NCBI RefSeq assembly: GCF_023700755.1
Contig: NZ_JAMKOJ010000004.1
Location: 1-64,000 of the forward strand
DNA length: 64,000 bases
Source: Allorhizobium sonneratiae
GTDB taxonomy: Bacteria > Pseudomonadota > Alphaproteobacteria > Rhizobiales > Rhizobiaceae
Direction of reading: 5' to 3'
The notes under the pieces were generated by a model that was given only the letters and a program-made list of their open reading frames with translations, was not told where the DNA came from and searched no databases. A program made the position numbers and the translations under genes. This document shows, piece after piece, positions 43,292-52,274 of this stretch; position 1 is the stretch's first letter; every line of letters begins with the position of its first letter.

Positions 43292-44104
43292 TCAGGCGAC
43301 AGACGGTTCCTCTTCCGTCTTCGCCGACAGGTGCGGCTTCGCGGTCAGCAAGGTCACGCCTGCCGCCTCGATCATCGCCGCCGCCTCATCACTGATGCCG
43401 TCATCGGTGATGAGGGTTGAAACCCTGTCCAGCGGGCACAGGATCATGCTGGACCGTCTGGCGAATTTGCTGGAATCGACCATGACGACCAGCTCATCCA
43501 CCTGCCGCATCAAGCGCTGTTCGCTTTGGATCACCAGCGCATCCGGCTCCATCACGCCAAGCGCGCTGATGCCCTGCGCCCCGACAAACATGCGCTTGCC
43601 GTAAAAATTGCGAATGCCGTCATTGTCGAAGGGCGACAGAATGAGGCTCTGGTCCCGATAGATCGCACCACCCGGCACATTCACCGTGCATTTGGAATGT
43701 TTGACCAGATGTTCGGCAATGGCGAAGGAATTGGTCATTACCTGAAGACGGCGCGCCGCCATGAAATGCACCATCTGAAATGTCGTGGTGCCACCATTGA
43801 TGACAATCGAATCACCCTCGGCGCAAAGCTCGACGGCGGCGCGGGCGATTGCGCGCTTGCGATCGATATTGATCGATTCCGACACCCGAAAAGGCCGCGC
43901 CGCCAGATTGCCGATCTGCGGTGGATGCAGCGCTTCCGCCCCGCCGCGCACCCGTCTCAGCTTGCCCTGCACATGCAGCGCCGCGATATCACGACGGATC
44001 GTCGCCTCCGACGCTTCCGTCAGTTCGGCGATATCCTGCACCGTGATCACAGGCTTTTCCTGGATCGCGCTCAAGATAATGCGATGGCGCTCACGTTCGT
44101 GCAT
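43292..44104 (-). CDS. rhaR: RhaR, DeoR-family regulator of rhamnose genes
   Basis: A 270-residue DeoR-type repressor. HTH: ERERHRIILSAIQEKPVITVQDIAELTEASEATIRRDIAALHVQGKLRRVRGGA. The sugar-binding part has DSIVINGGTTTFQMV and VDSSKFARRSSMILCPL near the C-terminus. AGGAGG precedes ATG 44104. It heads the leftward rha operon and is divergent from rhaD across a 199-base region that contains a perfect 17-base dyad, its probable operator. Rhizobial RhaR is negatively acting. Confidence 0.85.
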   Translation of the reverse strand: MHERERHRIILSAIQEKPVITVQDIAELTEASEATIRRDIAALHVQGKLRRVRGGAEALHPPQIGNLAARPFRVSESINIDRKRAIARAAVELCAEGDSIVINGGTTTFQMVHFMAARRLQVMTNSFAIAEHLVKHSKCTVNVPGGAIYRDQSLILSPFDNDGIRNFYGKRMFVGAQGISALGVMEPDALVIQSEQRLMRQVDELVVMVDSSKFARRSSMILCPLDRVSTLITDDGISDEAAAMIEAAGVTLLTAKPHLSAKTEEEPSVA

Positions 44105-44174
44105 GCTGGTCCTCCTGCCGGTTAATAGGTCAGAAACTTTTGTCTTCGTCAATCATTTTCGATCAAAAAAGATT

Positions 44175-44191
44175 ATATTGCGCCGCAATAT
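44175..44191. promoter_or_regulatory. rhaR operator: 17-base perfect dyad, probable RhaR operator
   Basis: ATATTGCG-C-CGCAATAT is symmetric over 8 bases each side of one central base. It lies between the divergent rhaR (start 44104) and rhaD (start 44304) genes. DeoR-family repressors bind AT-rich dyads in such regions. The rhaD promoter (44214-44242) begins 22 bases to the right. Confidence 0.6.
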
Positions 44192-44213
44192 GGAAAATAA
44201 TGATCGTTATTGA

Positions 44214-44242
44214 TTGACAATGCTGTGGTCCTTGCGCAATAC
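44214..44242 (+). promoter_or_regulatory. Putative rhaD-rhaI promoter
   Basis: TTGACA (44214-44219) and CAATAC (44237-44242) with a 17-base spacer. The -35 box is perfect and the -10 box weak, as expected for a regulated promoter. It is 62 bases before the rhaD ATG. Confidence 0.5.
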
Positions 44243-44303
44243 CAAGCATGGATGGAGACATGCCCGCAAGAGGGCGCATAACACCATATCGGGAGGATGC
44301 CAT

Positions 44304-46415
44304 ATGACGGGCCAAAACCTGACGGGCCAGAATCGCCTGCTCGAAAACCGCTGGGATGACGCTTACGCCGCCACGCTCGATGAGCCCGGCAAGCTGCTCT
44401 ACCGCTCCAATCTTCTGGGCGCCGACAAGCGCATCACCAATTACGGCGGCGGCAACACCTCCGCCAAGGTCATGGAAAAAGACCCCTTGAGCGGCCATAT
44501 GGTCAAGGTGCTCTGGGTCAAGGGCTCCGGTGGCGATGTCGGCACGATCAGGCTCGATGGTTTCGCCACCCTCTATCAGGACAAGCTGGAGGCCCTGAAG
44601 GGCATTTATCAGGGCGTTCACGACGAAGACCGCATGGTCGGGTTCCTGCCGCACTGCACCTTCAACCTCAATCCGCGCGCCGCCTCCATCGACACACCGC
44701 TGCATGGCTTCGTGCCCTTCACCCATGTCGATCACATGCATCCGGATGCGATCATCGCCATTGCCGCCGCAAAGAATTCGCGCGCGCTGACTCAGCAGAT
44801 TTTCGGGGATGATATCGGCTGGCTGCCCTGGCGGCGTCCGGGCTTTCAGCTCGGTCTCGATCTCGAAGCCTTTGTCCGCGACAATCCGCATGCCAGAGGC
44901 GTGGTGCTGGAAAGCCATGGCCTCTTCACCTGGGCCAATGACGCCAAGTCCTGTTATGAACTGACGCTGGAGATCATCAACAAGGCGATTGCCTGGTTTG
45001 CCCGTGAAACCGAAGGCAAGGTGATTTTCGCAGGTGCGGCCACCGAAAGCCTGCCGCCAACAGAGCGCCGGGCGATTGCAGCCAGATTGATGCCGGAAAT
45101 TCGCGGCCGCATCGGCAAGGCAGAGCGCAAGCTTGGCCATTTCGACGATCAGGACGCCGTGCTTGAATTCGTCAATTCCCATGCGTTGAAACCACTCGGC
45201 GCGCTCGGCACCTCCTGCCCCGATCATTTCCTGCGCACGAAAATCCGCCCGCTGATCCTCGATTTCGATCCGGCGAAACCCGATATCGAGGCCGTCATTG
45301 CCGGTCTGGACAAGGCTCTCAACGATTACCGCGCCGATTACAGCCGCTATTACCAGAGCTGCCGCCACGACAATTCGCCCAATATGCGCGATCCAAACCC
45401 GGTGATCTTTCTCATTCCCGGCGTCGGCATGATGTCCTTTGCCAAGGACAAGGCGACGGCCCGCATTGCCGGAGAATTTTACGTCAACGCCATCAATGTC
45501 ATGCGCGGCGCCTCCACCGTGTCCGAGTATCAGGGCCTGCCGGAACAGGAGGCCTTCGATATCGAATACTGGCTTCTGGAAGAGGCCAAGCTGCAACGCA
45601 TGCCGAAACCAAAAAGCCTTGCCGGACGGGTGGCCTTCATCACCGGCGGCGCGGGCGGCATTGGCCGCGCCACGGCAGAACGGCTGGCGGCGGAAGGCGC
45701 CTGTGTGGTGCTGGCCGATATCGATCAGGCCGCGCTTTCGGCCACTGAGGAGGATTTTGCCAAACGCTTTACCGGCGATGCCGTGCGCAGCCTCGTGTTG
45801 GATGTGACCCGGGAAGATGCGGTGATTGCCGCCTTTGCCGAGGCTGCGGTGGAATTCGGAGGCGTCGACATTCTCGTTTCCAATGCCGGGATTGCCTCAT
45901 CCGCCCCGGTGGAAGAAACGACGCTTGCCATGTGGGAGAAAAATATCGACATTCTCGCCACCGGTTACTTCCTCGTCTCGCGCGAGGCCTTTCGCCTGTT
46001 TCGCCGTCAGGCTCTGGGCGGCAATGTCGTCTTCGTCGCCTCGAAAAACGGGCTTGCCTCCTCCCCCAATGCCTCGGCCTATTGCACCGCCAAGGCAGCA
46101 GAAATCCACCTCGCCCGCTGCCTTGCACTGGAAGGGGCCGAAGCCGGCATCCGCGTCAACACGGTCAACCCGGATGCGGTGCTGCGCGGCTCGAAAATCT
46201 GGAACGGCGAATGGCGTGAACAGCGCGCCGCCTCCTCAAAAATCGAGGTGGACGAGCTGGAGGAACATTACCGCAAGCGCTCGATGCTGAAGCTCAACGT
46301 GCTGCCGGACGACATTGCCGAAGCCATCTATTTCCTCGCTTCGGATGCTTCGGCCAAATCCACCGGCAATATCATCAATGTCGATGCCGGAAACGCCCAG
46401 AGTTTTACGCGGTAA
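44304..46415 (+). CDS. rhaD: RhaD, bifunctional rhamnulose-1-phosphate aldolase / lactaldehyde-type dehydrogenase
   Basis: A 703-residue fusion. Residues 1 to about 430 form a class II aldolase domain (ITNYGGGNTSAKV, GFVPFTHVDHMHPDAIIAIA with the metal His pair, VVLESHGLFTWAND). From about residue 440 a short-chain dehydrogenase follows, with FITGGAGGIGRATAERL (cofactor), the strand DILVSNAGIASS and active site Tyr near residue 592 in SAYCTAKAAE. The aldolase splits rhamnulose-1-phosphate into dihydroxyacetone phosphate and lactaldehyde, and the dehydrogenase may then handle lactaldehyde. GGGAGGATGCCAT precedes ATG 44304. The fusion is normal in rhizobia. Confidence 0.9.
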   Translation: MTGQNLTGQNRLLENRWDDAYAATLDEPGKLLYRSNLLGADKRITNYGGGNTSAKVMEKDPLSGHMVKVLWVKGSGGDVGTIRLDGFATLYQDKLEALKGIYQGVHDEDRMVGFLPHCTFNLNPRAASIDTPLHGFVPFTHVDHMHPDAIIAIAAAKNSRALTQQIFGDDIGWLPWRRPGFQLGLDLEAFVRDNPHARGVVLESHGLFTWANDAKSCYELTLEIINKAIAWFARETEGKVIFAGAATESLPPTERRAIAARLMPEIRGRIGKAERKLGHFDDQDAVLEFVNSHALKPLGALGTSCPDHFLRTKIRPLILDFDPAKPDIEAVIAGLDKALNDYRADYSRYYQSCRHDNSPNMRDPNPVIFLIPGVGMMSFAKDKATARIAGEFYVNAINVMRGASTVSEYQGLPEQEAFDIEYWLLEEAKLQRMPKPKSLAGRVAFITGGAGGIGRATAERLAAEGACVVLADIDQAALSATEEDFAKRFTGDAVRSLVLDVTREDAVIAAFAEAAVEFGGVDILVSNAGIASSAPVEETTLAMWEKNIDILATGYFLVSREAFRLFRRQALGGNVVFVASKNGLASSPNASAYCTAKAAEIHLARCLALEGAEAGIRVNTVNPDAVLRGSKIWNGEWREQRAASSKIEVDELEEHYRKRSMLKLNVLPDDIAEAIYFLASDASAKSTGNIINVDAGNAQSFTR

Positions 46416-46458
46416 AATCACGGGCTGGATATAGACAGGATATGCTCGGGAGGAGCCA

Positions 46459-47751
46459 ATGACGGATCTCAAGATTTCCGGCGATATCATCGCCAGCGAC
46501 AATGACAGGCGTGCCGCAGCCCTGAAAAGCGATTATGAGGCGCTGGGGGCGAAACTGGCCCGCAGTGGCATCGATATCGGGGCCATCACGGCGAAAGTGG
46601 CGGATTTTTTCGTCGCCGTGCCCTCTTGGGGGGTCGGCACGGGTGGCACGCGCTTTGCCCGTTTTCCCGGCCCTGGCGAACCGCGCCATATCTTCGACAA
46701 GCTGGAGGATTGCAGCGTCATCCAGCAATTGACGCGGGCAACGCCGACGGTTTCCCTGCATATTCCATGGGACAAGGCCGACCCGAAAGCGCTGAAAGCC
46801 CATGGCGATGCGCTGGGCCTTGGTTTCGACGCAATGAATTCCAACACGTTTTCCGATGCGCCGGATCAGGCCCGGTCCTATAAATACGGCTCGCTTTCCC
46901 ATGTCGATGCGGCAACGCGCCGTCAGGCGGTCGAACACAATCTCGAATGCATCGAGATCGGCAAGGCCATCGGCTCGAAAGCCCTGACGGTCTGGATTGG
47001 CGACGGTTCGAACTTTCCCGGCCAGAGCCATTTCACCCGCGCCTTCGAGCGCTATCTCGACGCCATGGGCGAGATTTATCAGGCATTGCCGCAGGACTGG
47101 CGGCTTTTTTCCGAACACAAGATGTATGAGCCCGCCTTTTATTCTACCGTGGTGCAGGATTGGGGCACGAATTACCTGATTGCGCAAACGTTGGGGGAGA
47201 AAGCCTTCTGCCTTGTCGATCTCGGCCATCATGCCCCCAATACCAATATCGAAATGATCGTCGCCCGGCTCATCCAGTTCGGCAAGCTGGGCGGCTTCCA
47301 TTTCAACGACAGCAAATATGGCGATGACGATCTCGATGCCGGGTCCGTCGATCCCTATCGCCTGTTTCTGGTGTTCAACGAACTGGTCGATGCCGAATAT
47401 CGCGGCATCAAGGGCTTTCACCCGGCCCATATGATCGACCAGAGCCACAATGTCACCGATCCCATCGAAAGCCTGATGGCAAGCGCCAATGAAATCCGCC
47501 GCGCCTATGCCCAGGCGCTGCTGGTGGATCGCGCCGCCCTTGACGGGTATCAGGATGAAAACGATGCGCTGATGGCCACAGAAACGCTGAAACGCGCTTT
47601 CCGCACCGATGTCGAGCCGATCCTGGCCGAAGCCCGGCGGCAAAAAGGCGGGGCCATCGACCCCGTCAGCGCCTATCGCGCCAGCGGCTACCGGGCGCAG
47701 GTGGGCAAAAGCCGCCCGCCCGTCAAAGGCGGCAGCGGCGGCATTGTCTGA
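46459..47751 (+). CDS. rhaI: RhaI, L-rhamnose isomerase (rhizobial type)
   Basis: A 430-residue TIM-barrel sugar isomerase of the Rhizobium RhaI type. FSEHKMYEPAFYSTVVQDWGTNYLIAQ, CLVDLGHHAPNTNIEMIVARLI and GGFHFNDSKYGDDDLDAGSVDPY hold the metal-site Glu, Asp and His residues. It converts L-rhamnose to L-rhamnulose. It begins 43 bases after rhaD behind GGGAGGAGCCA. Its last bases and stop codon are tandemly duplicated (47738-47769). Confidence 0.9.
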   Translation: MTDLKISGDIIASDNDRRAAALKSDYEALGAKLARSGIDIGAITAKVADFFVAVPSWGVGTGGTRFARFPGPGEPRHIFDKLEDCSVIQQLTRATPTVSLHIPWDKADPKALKAHGDALGLGFDAMNSNTFSDAPDQARSYKYGSLSHVDAATRRQAVEHNLECIEIGKAIGSKALTVWIGDGSNFPGQSHFTRAFERYLDAMGEIYQALPQDWRLFSEHKMYEPAFYSTVVQDWGTNYLIAQTLGEKAFCLVDLGHHAPNTNIEMIVARLIQFGKLGGFHFNDSKYGDDDLDAGSVDPYRLFLVFNELVDAEYRGIKGFHPAHMIDQSHNVTDPIESLMASANEIRRAYAQALLVDRAALDGYQDENDALMATETLKRAFRTDVEPILAEARRQKGGAIDPVSAYRASGYRAQVGKSRPPVKGGSGGIV

Positions 47752-47769
47752 AAGCGGCATTGTCTGAAA
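47738..47769. repeat. Perfect 16-base tandem duplication at the rhaI stop
   Basis: GCGGCATTGTCTGAAA occurs twice in a row (47738-47753 and 47754-47769). The first copy contains the rhaI TGA stop, so the duplicated second half is untranslated. It is similar in kind to the 18-base duplication at 35562-35597. Confidence 0.8.
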
Positions 47770-47811
47770 AGTGGATGTGGGGCGCGGGCGAGGTTTTTCA
47801 GCTTTGCCGCC

Positions 47812-48690
47812 CTACCCATGTCGCAGCATTTCGATAATGGCGGAAAAATCCCGGCTGCCGTAACCGTCTTCGTCGAAGCGTTCATAAAGACGGGCGGCAT
47901 GGTCGCCCAGCGGCGTTTCAGCGCCACTGGCAAGGGCGGCTTCGCGGGCAAGGCGCAGGTCTTTCAACATCAAAGCAGCAGCAAAGCCGGGGCGATAATC
48001 CCGGTTGGCGGGTGAGGCCGGAACCGGGCCTGGCACCGGGCAATAGGAGGTCAACGACCAGCACTGGCCGGACGAGGTGGAGGCGACATCGAACAACGCC
48101 TGATGCGAAAGCCCGAGTTTTTCGCCAAGCGCAAAGGCTTCGCACACACCGATCATCGAGATACCGAGGATCATGTTGTTGCAGATTTTCGCCGCCTGCC
48201 CCGCGCCTGCCGCGCCGCAATGGACGATCTTCTTGCCCATGGCCTCAAGAACGGGCAGCGCGCGCTGAAACGCCTCTTCGCTGCCGCCCGCCATGAAGGT
48301 CAAGGTGCCAGCCGCCGCCCCACCCGTGCCGCCGGAAACCGGTGCATCGAGCGTGACAAGGCTTTTGCCTTCCGCCAGAAGATGGGCCTTGCGGGCGCTG
48401 TCGACATCGATGGTTGAGCAGTCGATCAGCAGCGTGCCGGGACCAGCTGTCTCGATCAGCTCTGCCCAGACGGTAAGCACATGTCGCCCCGCTGGCAACA
48501 TGGTGATGATGACATCGGCCTCGTCACATGCCTCAACCAGAGTGTTCGCCACCGGCACGGCAAGATCCTGCGCGGCAGCCCGCGCTTCGGCGGCAAGATC
48601 GAAGCCCCTGACCTGATGACCGGCGCGCACAAGATTGCCCGCCATCGGCAGACCCATATTGCCAAGCCCGATAAATGCGATTGTCGCCAT
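47812..48690 (-). CDS. 3-hydroxyisobutyrate dehydrogenase-family enzyme (MmsB-like)
   Basis: A 292-residue beta-hydroxyacid dehydrogenase. Cofactor motif IAFIGLGNMGLPMAGNLVRAGH (G8, G10, G13), substrate motif DAPVSGGTGGAAAGTL (115-130) and catalytic Lys168 in GAGQAAKICNNMI. CWSLTSYCPVPGPVPASPANRDY is a marker of true 3-hydroxyisobutyrate dehydrogenases rather than tartronate semialdehyde reductases. It oxidises a beta-hydroxy acid to the semialdehyde. It is last in the Liv-ABC/GMC operon, 16 bases after the GMC gene, so its substrate is probably formed from, or related to, that alcohol. Confidence 0.85.
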   Translation of the reverse strand: MATIAFIGLGNMGLPMAGNLVRAGHQVRGFDLAAEARAAAQDLAVPVANTLVEACDEADVIITMLPAGRHVLTVWAELIETAGPGTLLIDCSTIDVDSARKAHLLAEGKSLVTLDAPVSGGTGGAAAGTLTFMAGGSEEAFQRALPVLEAMGKKIVHCGAAGAGQAAKICNNMILGISMIGVCEAFALGEKLGLSHQALFDVASTSSGQCWSLTSYCPVPGPVPASPANRDYRPGFAAALMLKDLRLAREAALASGAETPLGDHAARLYERFDEDGYGSRDFSAIIEMLRHG

Positions 48691-48706
48691 AGCCTGTCTC
48701 CTCCGT

Positions 48707-50302
48707 TTATCGATTGTTCGCCAGGATCATCTCGGCAGCCTTTTCGGCAATCATGATCGTCGGGGAATTGGTGTTGCCGGAAGGAATGGAGGGCATGACC
48801 GAGGCATCGGCAATGCGCAACCCCTTGAGGCCGCGCAACCTGAGACGCGTATCGACGACGCTCTCCTGATCCGCCCCCATGCGGCAAGTGCCGACCGGAT
48901 GGAAAATCGTCGTGCCGATATCGCCTGCCGCCTTTTTCAGCCCCTCATCGCTGTCGATCTGGCTGCCGGGCTTATATTCCTCCGGCTGAAACCGGGCAAA
49001 AGACGGCTGGGCGGCAATGTGGCGGGCAAGGCGGATGGATTTTACCGCCACCTCCCGATCGCTTTCCGTCGTCAGATAATGCGGCGCAATCGCGGGCTGA
49101 AGGGCAAAATCCGGTGCGCGCAGATGCACCGAGCCACGGCTTTCGGGCCTGAGATTGCAGACGCTGGCGGTGATTGCCGGAAACGGGTGAACCTTGTCGC
49201 CAAACTTGTCGAGCGACACCGGCTGGACGTGAAATTCCAGATCCGGCGTTTCCTTCTCCGGGCCGGAGCGGGTGAAAATGCCAAGCTGGCTTGGCGCCAT
49301 CGCCATCGGACCGGAGCGGCGGACGAGATATTCAAGCCCGATTGCCGCCTTGCCGAACAGGGAAGACGCCTTTTCGTTCAGGGTCGGCACGCCCGTCACC
49401 TTGAACACCACGCGCAACTGCAAGTGATCCTGCAAATTCTCACCAACAGAGGGCAGATCATGGCGAAGCTCGACACCTGCCCGCTGCAACACGGCACCAT
49501 TGCCGATGCCCGAAAGCTCCAGAAGATGCGGCGAGCCGATGGCGCCAGCACTCAGCACCGTTTCGCGCCGGGCGAAAAACCGTTTCGTCAGCCCATCATG
49601 GCGCAGTTCGACGCCGGTGATCCGGTCTTCCTCGATGATCAGCCGCTCTGCCTGGGCCTTGGTCAGCACCGTCAGATTGCCGCGTTGCAGCGCCGGTCTG
49701 AGAAAGGCCTTCGCCGTATTCCAGCGCACGCCGGAGCGCTGGTTGACATCGAAATAGCTGCTGCCCTCATTGGTACCGCGATTGAAATCCTCGGTTTCGG
49801 GAATGCCCGCTTCCTTGGCCGCCTGCCGGAAGGCATCGAGCACAGCCCAGCGCACCGGCGCCCGCTCCACCCGCCACTCGCCGCCTGCCCCATGCAGCCC
49901 GTCCGCGCCCTTGTAAAAATCCTCGGACTTCCTGAAATAGGGCAGCACATCGTCCCAGCCCCAGCCCTCGCAGCCCATCTGCCGCCACAGATCATAATCG
50001 CGCGCCTGCCCGCGCATATAGATCATGCCATTGATGGAGGAGCAGCCGCCCAGCACCTTGCCGCGTGGATAATTCAGCGCCCGACCGTTCAGCCCCTCTT
50101 CCTTTTCGGTTGAAAAACACCAGTCGGTGCGCGGATTGTTGATGCAATAGAGATAGCCGACCGGAATGTGAATCCAGTGGTAATTGTCCTTGCCGCCGGC
50201 CTCGATCAGCAGAACGCGATGCTCACGGTTTGCCGCCAGCCGGTTGGCCAGAACGCATCCGGCAGAGCCTGCGCCGATAATGATATAATCGAAATGGTCC
50301 AT
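48707..50302 (-). CDS. GMC-family FAD-dependent alcohol/choline dehydrogenase
   Basis: A 531-residue glucose-methanol-choline oxidoreductase. FAD motif YIIIGAGSAGCVLANRL at residues 6-22, GGCSSINGMIYMRG (GMC signature 1), SAGAIGSPHLLELSGIG (signature 2) and active-site HPVGTCRMG, then SGNTNSPTIMIAEKAAEMI at the C-terminus. It resembles choline dehydrogenase BetA and many alcohol or polyol dehydrogenases. ATG 50302 is chosen since FAD binding starts at once; a frame from 50437 overlaps livM. It lies 67 bases after the Liv permease, so its alcohol substrate is likely what the importer brings in. Confidence 0.85.
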   Translation of the reverse strand: MDHFDYIIIGAGSAGCVLANRLAANREHRVLLIEAGGKDNYHWIHIPVGYLYCINNPRTDWCFSTEKEEGLNGRALNYPRGKVLGGCSSINGMIYMRGQARDYDLWRQMGCEGWGWDDVLPYFRKSEDFYKGADGLHGAGGEWRVERAPVRWAVLDAFRQAAKEAGIPETEDFNRGTNEGSSYFDVNQRSGVRWNTAKAFLRPALQRGNLTVLTKAQAERLIIEEDRITGVELRHDGLTKRFFARRETVLSAGAIGSPHLLELSGIGNGAVLQRAGVELRHDLPSVGENLQDHLQLRVVFKVTGVPTLNEKASSLFGKAAIGLEYLVRRSGPMAMAPSQLGIFTRSGPEKETPDLEFHVQPVSLDKFGDKVHPFPAITASVCNLRPESRGSVHLRAPDFALQPAIAPHYLTTESDREVAVKSIRLARHIAAQPSFARFQPEEYKPGSQIDSDEGLKKAAGDIGTTIFHPVGTCRMGADQESVVDTRLRLRGLKGLRIADASVMPSIPSGNTNSPTIMIAEKAAEMILANNR

Positions 50303-50369
50303 AGTTTTTCCCGCAAGGACGCTTCCGGTTTGACCGGTCTTGCCTTGCACCCTTCTGACAACGAAAAAA

Positions 50370-51383
50370 TTACGATCTGTCGGACAGCCCCAGTTTCTGC
50401 GCCAGCCGCGAGGCGTTGAACTCGCCGACAAGGCCACGGCGAAACAGGATGACGCAGACCATGAAGACGAGGCCGGTGATGATCGTCACCGGAAAGCCGG
50501 TGGTGGCGAGGTAATTGCCAAGGGCGATCACCAGTGCCGCGCCGAAAATCGGCCCGAACATCGTGCCGATGCCGCCAAGCAGCGTCATCAGGATCACCTC
50601 TCCCGACATCTGCCAGGCGACATCGGTCAGCGTGGCAAACTGGAAGACCAGCGCCTTCACCGCCCCGGCAAGCCCGGCAAGGCTGGCGGAAAAGACGAAA
50701 GCGCCGAGCTTGTAGCGTGCCACCGAATAGCCAAGCGAAATGGCGCGCTGCTCGTTTTCCCGGATCGAGCGGAGGATCATGCCGAAGGGCGAATGGACGA
50801 AGCGCCAGATGAAAAACAGGCCGATGACGAAAATGCCCGCCACCGTGTAATACATGCCAAGCGGGCGATCGAGATCGACGAGCCCGAAAAGATGGCCGCG
50901 CGGCACGGACTGGATGCCATCTTCCCCATGGGTAAAGGGCACCTGAACGCAAAAGAAGAAGAACATCTGCGACAGCGCCAGCGTGATCATGGAAAAATAA
51001 ATGCCCTGACGGCGAATGGCGAAATAGCCCATGATCAGCCCGAGAAGGGCAGCGCCTGCCACGCCGGTGAGGATGCCAAGCTCCGGTGACAGGCCCCATT
51101 CCTTCACCGCATGGGCGGTGAAATAGGCCGCACCGCCGAAAAAGGCGGCATGGCCGAAGGACAACAGCCCCGTATAGCCCAACAGCACATTGAAGGCGCA
51201 GGCAAAGAGGGCAAAGCAGATGAGGTTCATCAGGAACACGGGATAGACGAAGAAGGGAGCGGCCAGAAGCAGCGCCAGCGCCACAAGCATCACCACCAGC
51301 CGGGCGCTCCTGCCGGTCGGAGCCGTTTCGGCAAGCGGCGGGGCGTCACGTGATGGGACATTGGGGGAAACGGTCTTGCTCAT
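50370..51383 (-). CDS. Branched-chain-type ABC permease (LivM-like)
   Basis: A 337-residue membrane protein of the LivM class, with a charged cytoplasmic start (about 25 residues) and eight or more hydrophobic segments. Landmarks: FNVLLGYTGLLSFGHAAFFGGAAYF, VPFTHGEDGIQSVPRG, GMILRSIRENEQRAISLGYSVARYKLGAF. Its ATG follows the livH stop with no gap. Despite the family name, such systems also take up amides, urea, aromatic acids and alcohols. Confidence 0.85.
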   Translation of the reverse strand: MSKTVSPNVPSRDAPPLAETAPTGRSARLVVMLVALALLLAAPFFVYPVFLMNLICFALFACAFNVLLGYTGLLSFGHAAFFGGAAYFTAHAVKEWGLSPELGILTGVAGAALLGLIMGYFAIRRQGIYFSMITLALSQMFFFFCVQVPFTHGEDGIQSVPRGHLFGLVDLDRPLGMYYTVAGIFVIGLFFIWRFVHSPFGMILRSIRENEQRAISLGYSVARYKLGAFVFSASLAGLAGAVKALVFQFATLTDVAWQMSGEVILMTLLGGIGTMFGPIFGAALVIALGNYLATTGFPVTIITGLVFMVCVILFRRGLVGEFNASRLAQKLGLSDRS

Positions 51384-52271
51384 TCAGGCCTCCCTGCCAA
51401 ACATGCCGGCCGGGCGCAGCAGCAGCACGAAGGCCATGATGACGAAAATCACGATGCTTGAGGCCTCCGGGTAAAAGACCTTGGTCAGGCCCTCGGCAAT
51501 GCCGAGCAGATAGCCGGTGACGATGGCCCCCATGATCGAGCCCATGCCGCCGACCACCACCACGGCAAAGACGACGATGATGATGTTGGAGCCCATCAGC
51601 GGCGAGACCTGATAGATCGGCGCGGCCAGCACGCCCGCCAGCGCCGCCAGCGCCACGCCCAGCCCATAGGTCAGGGTGAGCAGCACCGGCACATTGACGC
51701 CGAAGACCTGCACCAGCGTGGCATTTTCCGTCGCCGCACGAAGATAGGCGCCGAGCCTGGTCTTTTCGATGAGAAACCAGGTGCCGATACACACGATCAG
51801 CGAGGCGATGACGACGAAGCCGCGATAATTCGGCATGAACATGAAGCCGAGATTGGTGCCGCCGGTCAGCCCCGCAGGCGTGGCATAGGGCTGGCCGGAG
51901 GAACCGTAGACATAGCGAAACGTGCCTTCCAGCGTCAGCGCCAGACCGAAGGTAAAGAGCAGGCCGTAAAGCGGATCGAGCCCATAAAGTCTCCTTAGAA
52001 ACAGCCGCTCGATCACCACGCCGAAAAAGCCGACGATCAGCGGCGCGATGAACAGCGCACCCCAGAAGCCGAGACCGGTCAGGGTCAACAGCAGATAGGC
52101 GGCAAAGGCGCCGAGCATATATTGCGCCCCATGGGCGAAATTGATGATGCGCAACATGCCGAAGATGATCGCCAGCCCCAGCGACAAAAGCGCATAGAAA
52201 GAGCCGTTGATCAGGCCGATCAGCAATTGGCCAAGCAGAGCTGGCAGCGGAATGCCGAAAATCATCGTCAT
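51384..52271 (-). CDS. Branched-chain-type ABC permease (LivH-like)
   Basis: A 295-residue LivH-class permease. QLLIGLINGSFYALLSLGLAIIFGMLRIINFAHG is the signature N-terminus, followed by LFTFGLALTLEGTFRYVYG and GMGSIMGAIVTGYLLGIAEGL. It starts 3 bases after the livF stop and is immediately followed by livM, its partner. Confidence 0.85.
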   Translation of the reverse strand: MTMIFGIPLPALLGQLLIGLINGSFYALLSLGLAIIFGMLRIINFAHGAQYMLGAFAAYLLLTLTGLGFWGALFIAPLIVGFFGVVIERLFLRRLYGLDPLYGLLFTFGLALTLEGTFRYVYGSSGQPYATPAGLTGGTNLGFMFMPNYRGFVVIASLIVCIGTWFLIEKTRLGAYLRAATENATLVQVFGVNVPVLLTLTYGLGVALAALAGVLAAPIYQVSPLMGSNIIIVVFAVVVVGGMGSIMGAIVTGYLLGIAEGLTKVFYPEASSIVIFVIMAFVLLLRPAGMFGREA

Positions 52272-52274
52272 GGC

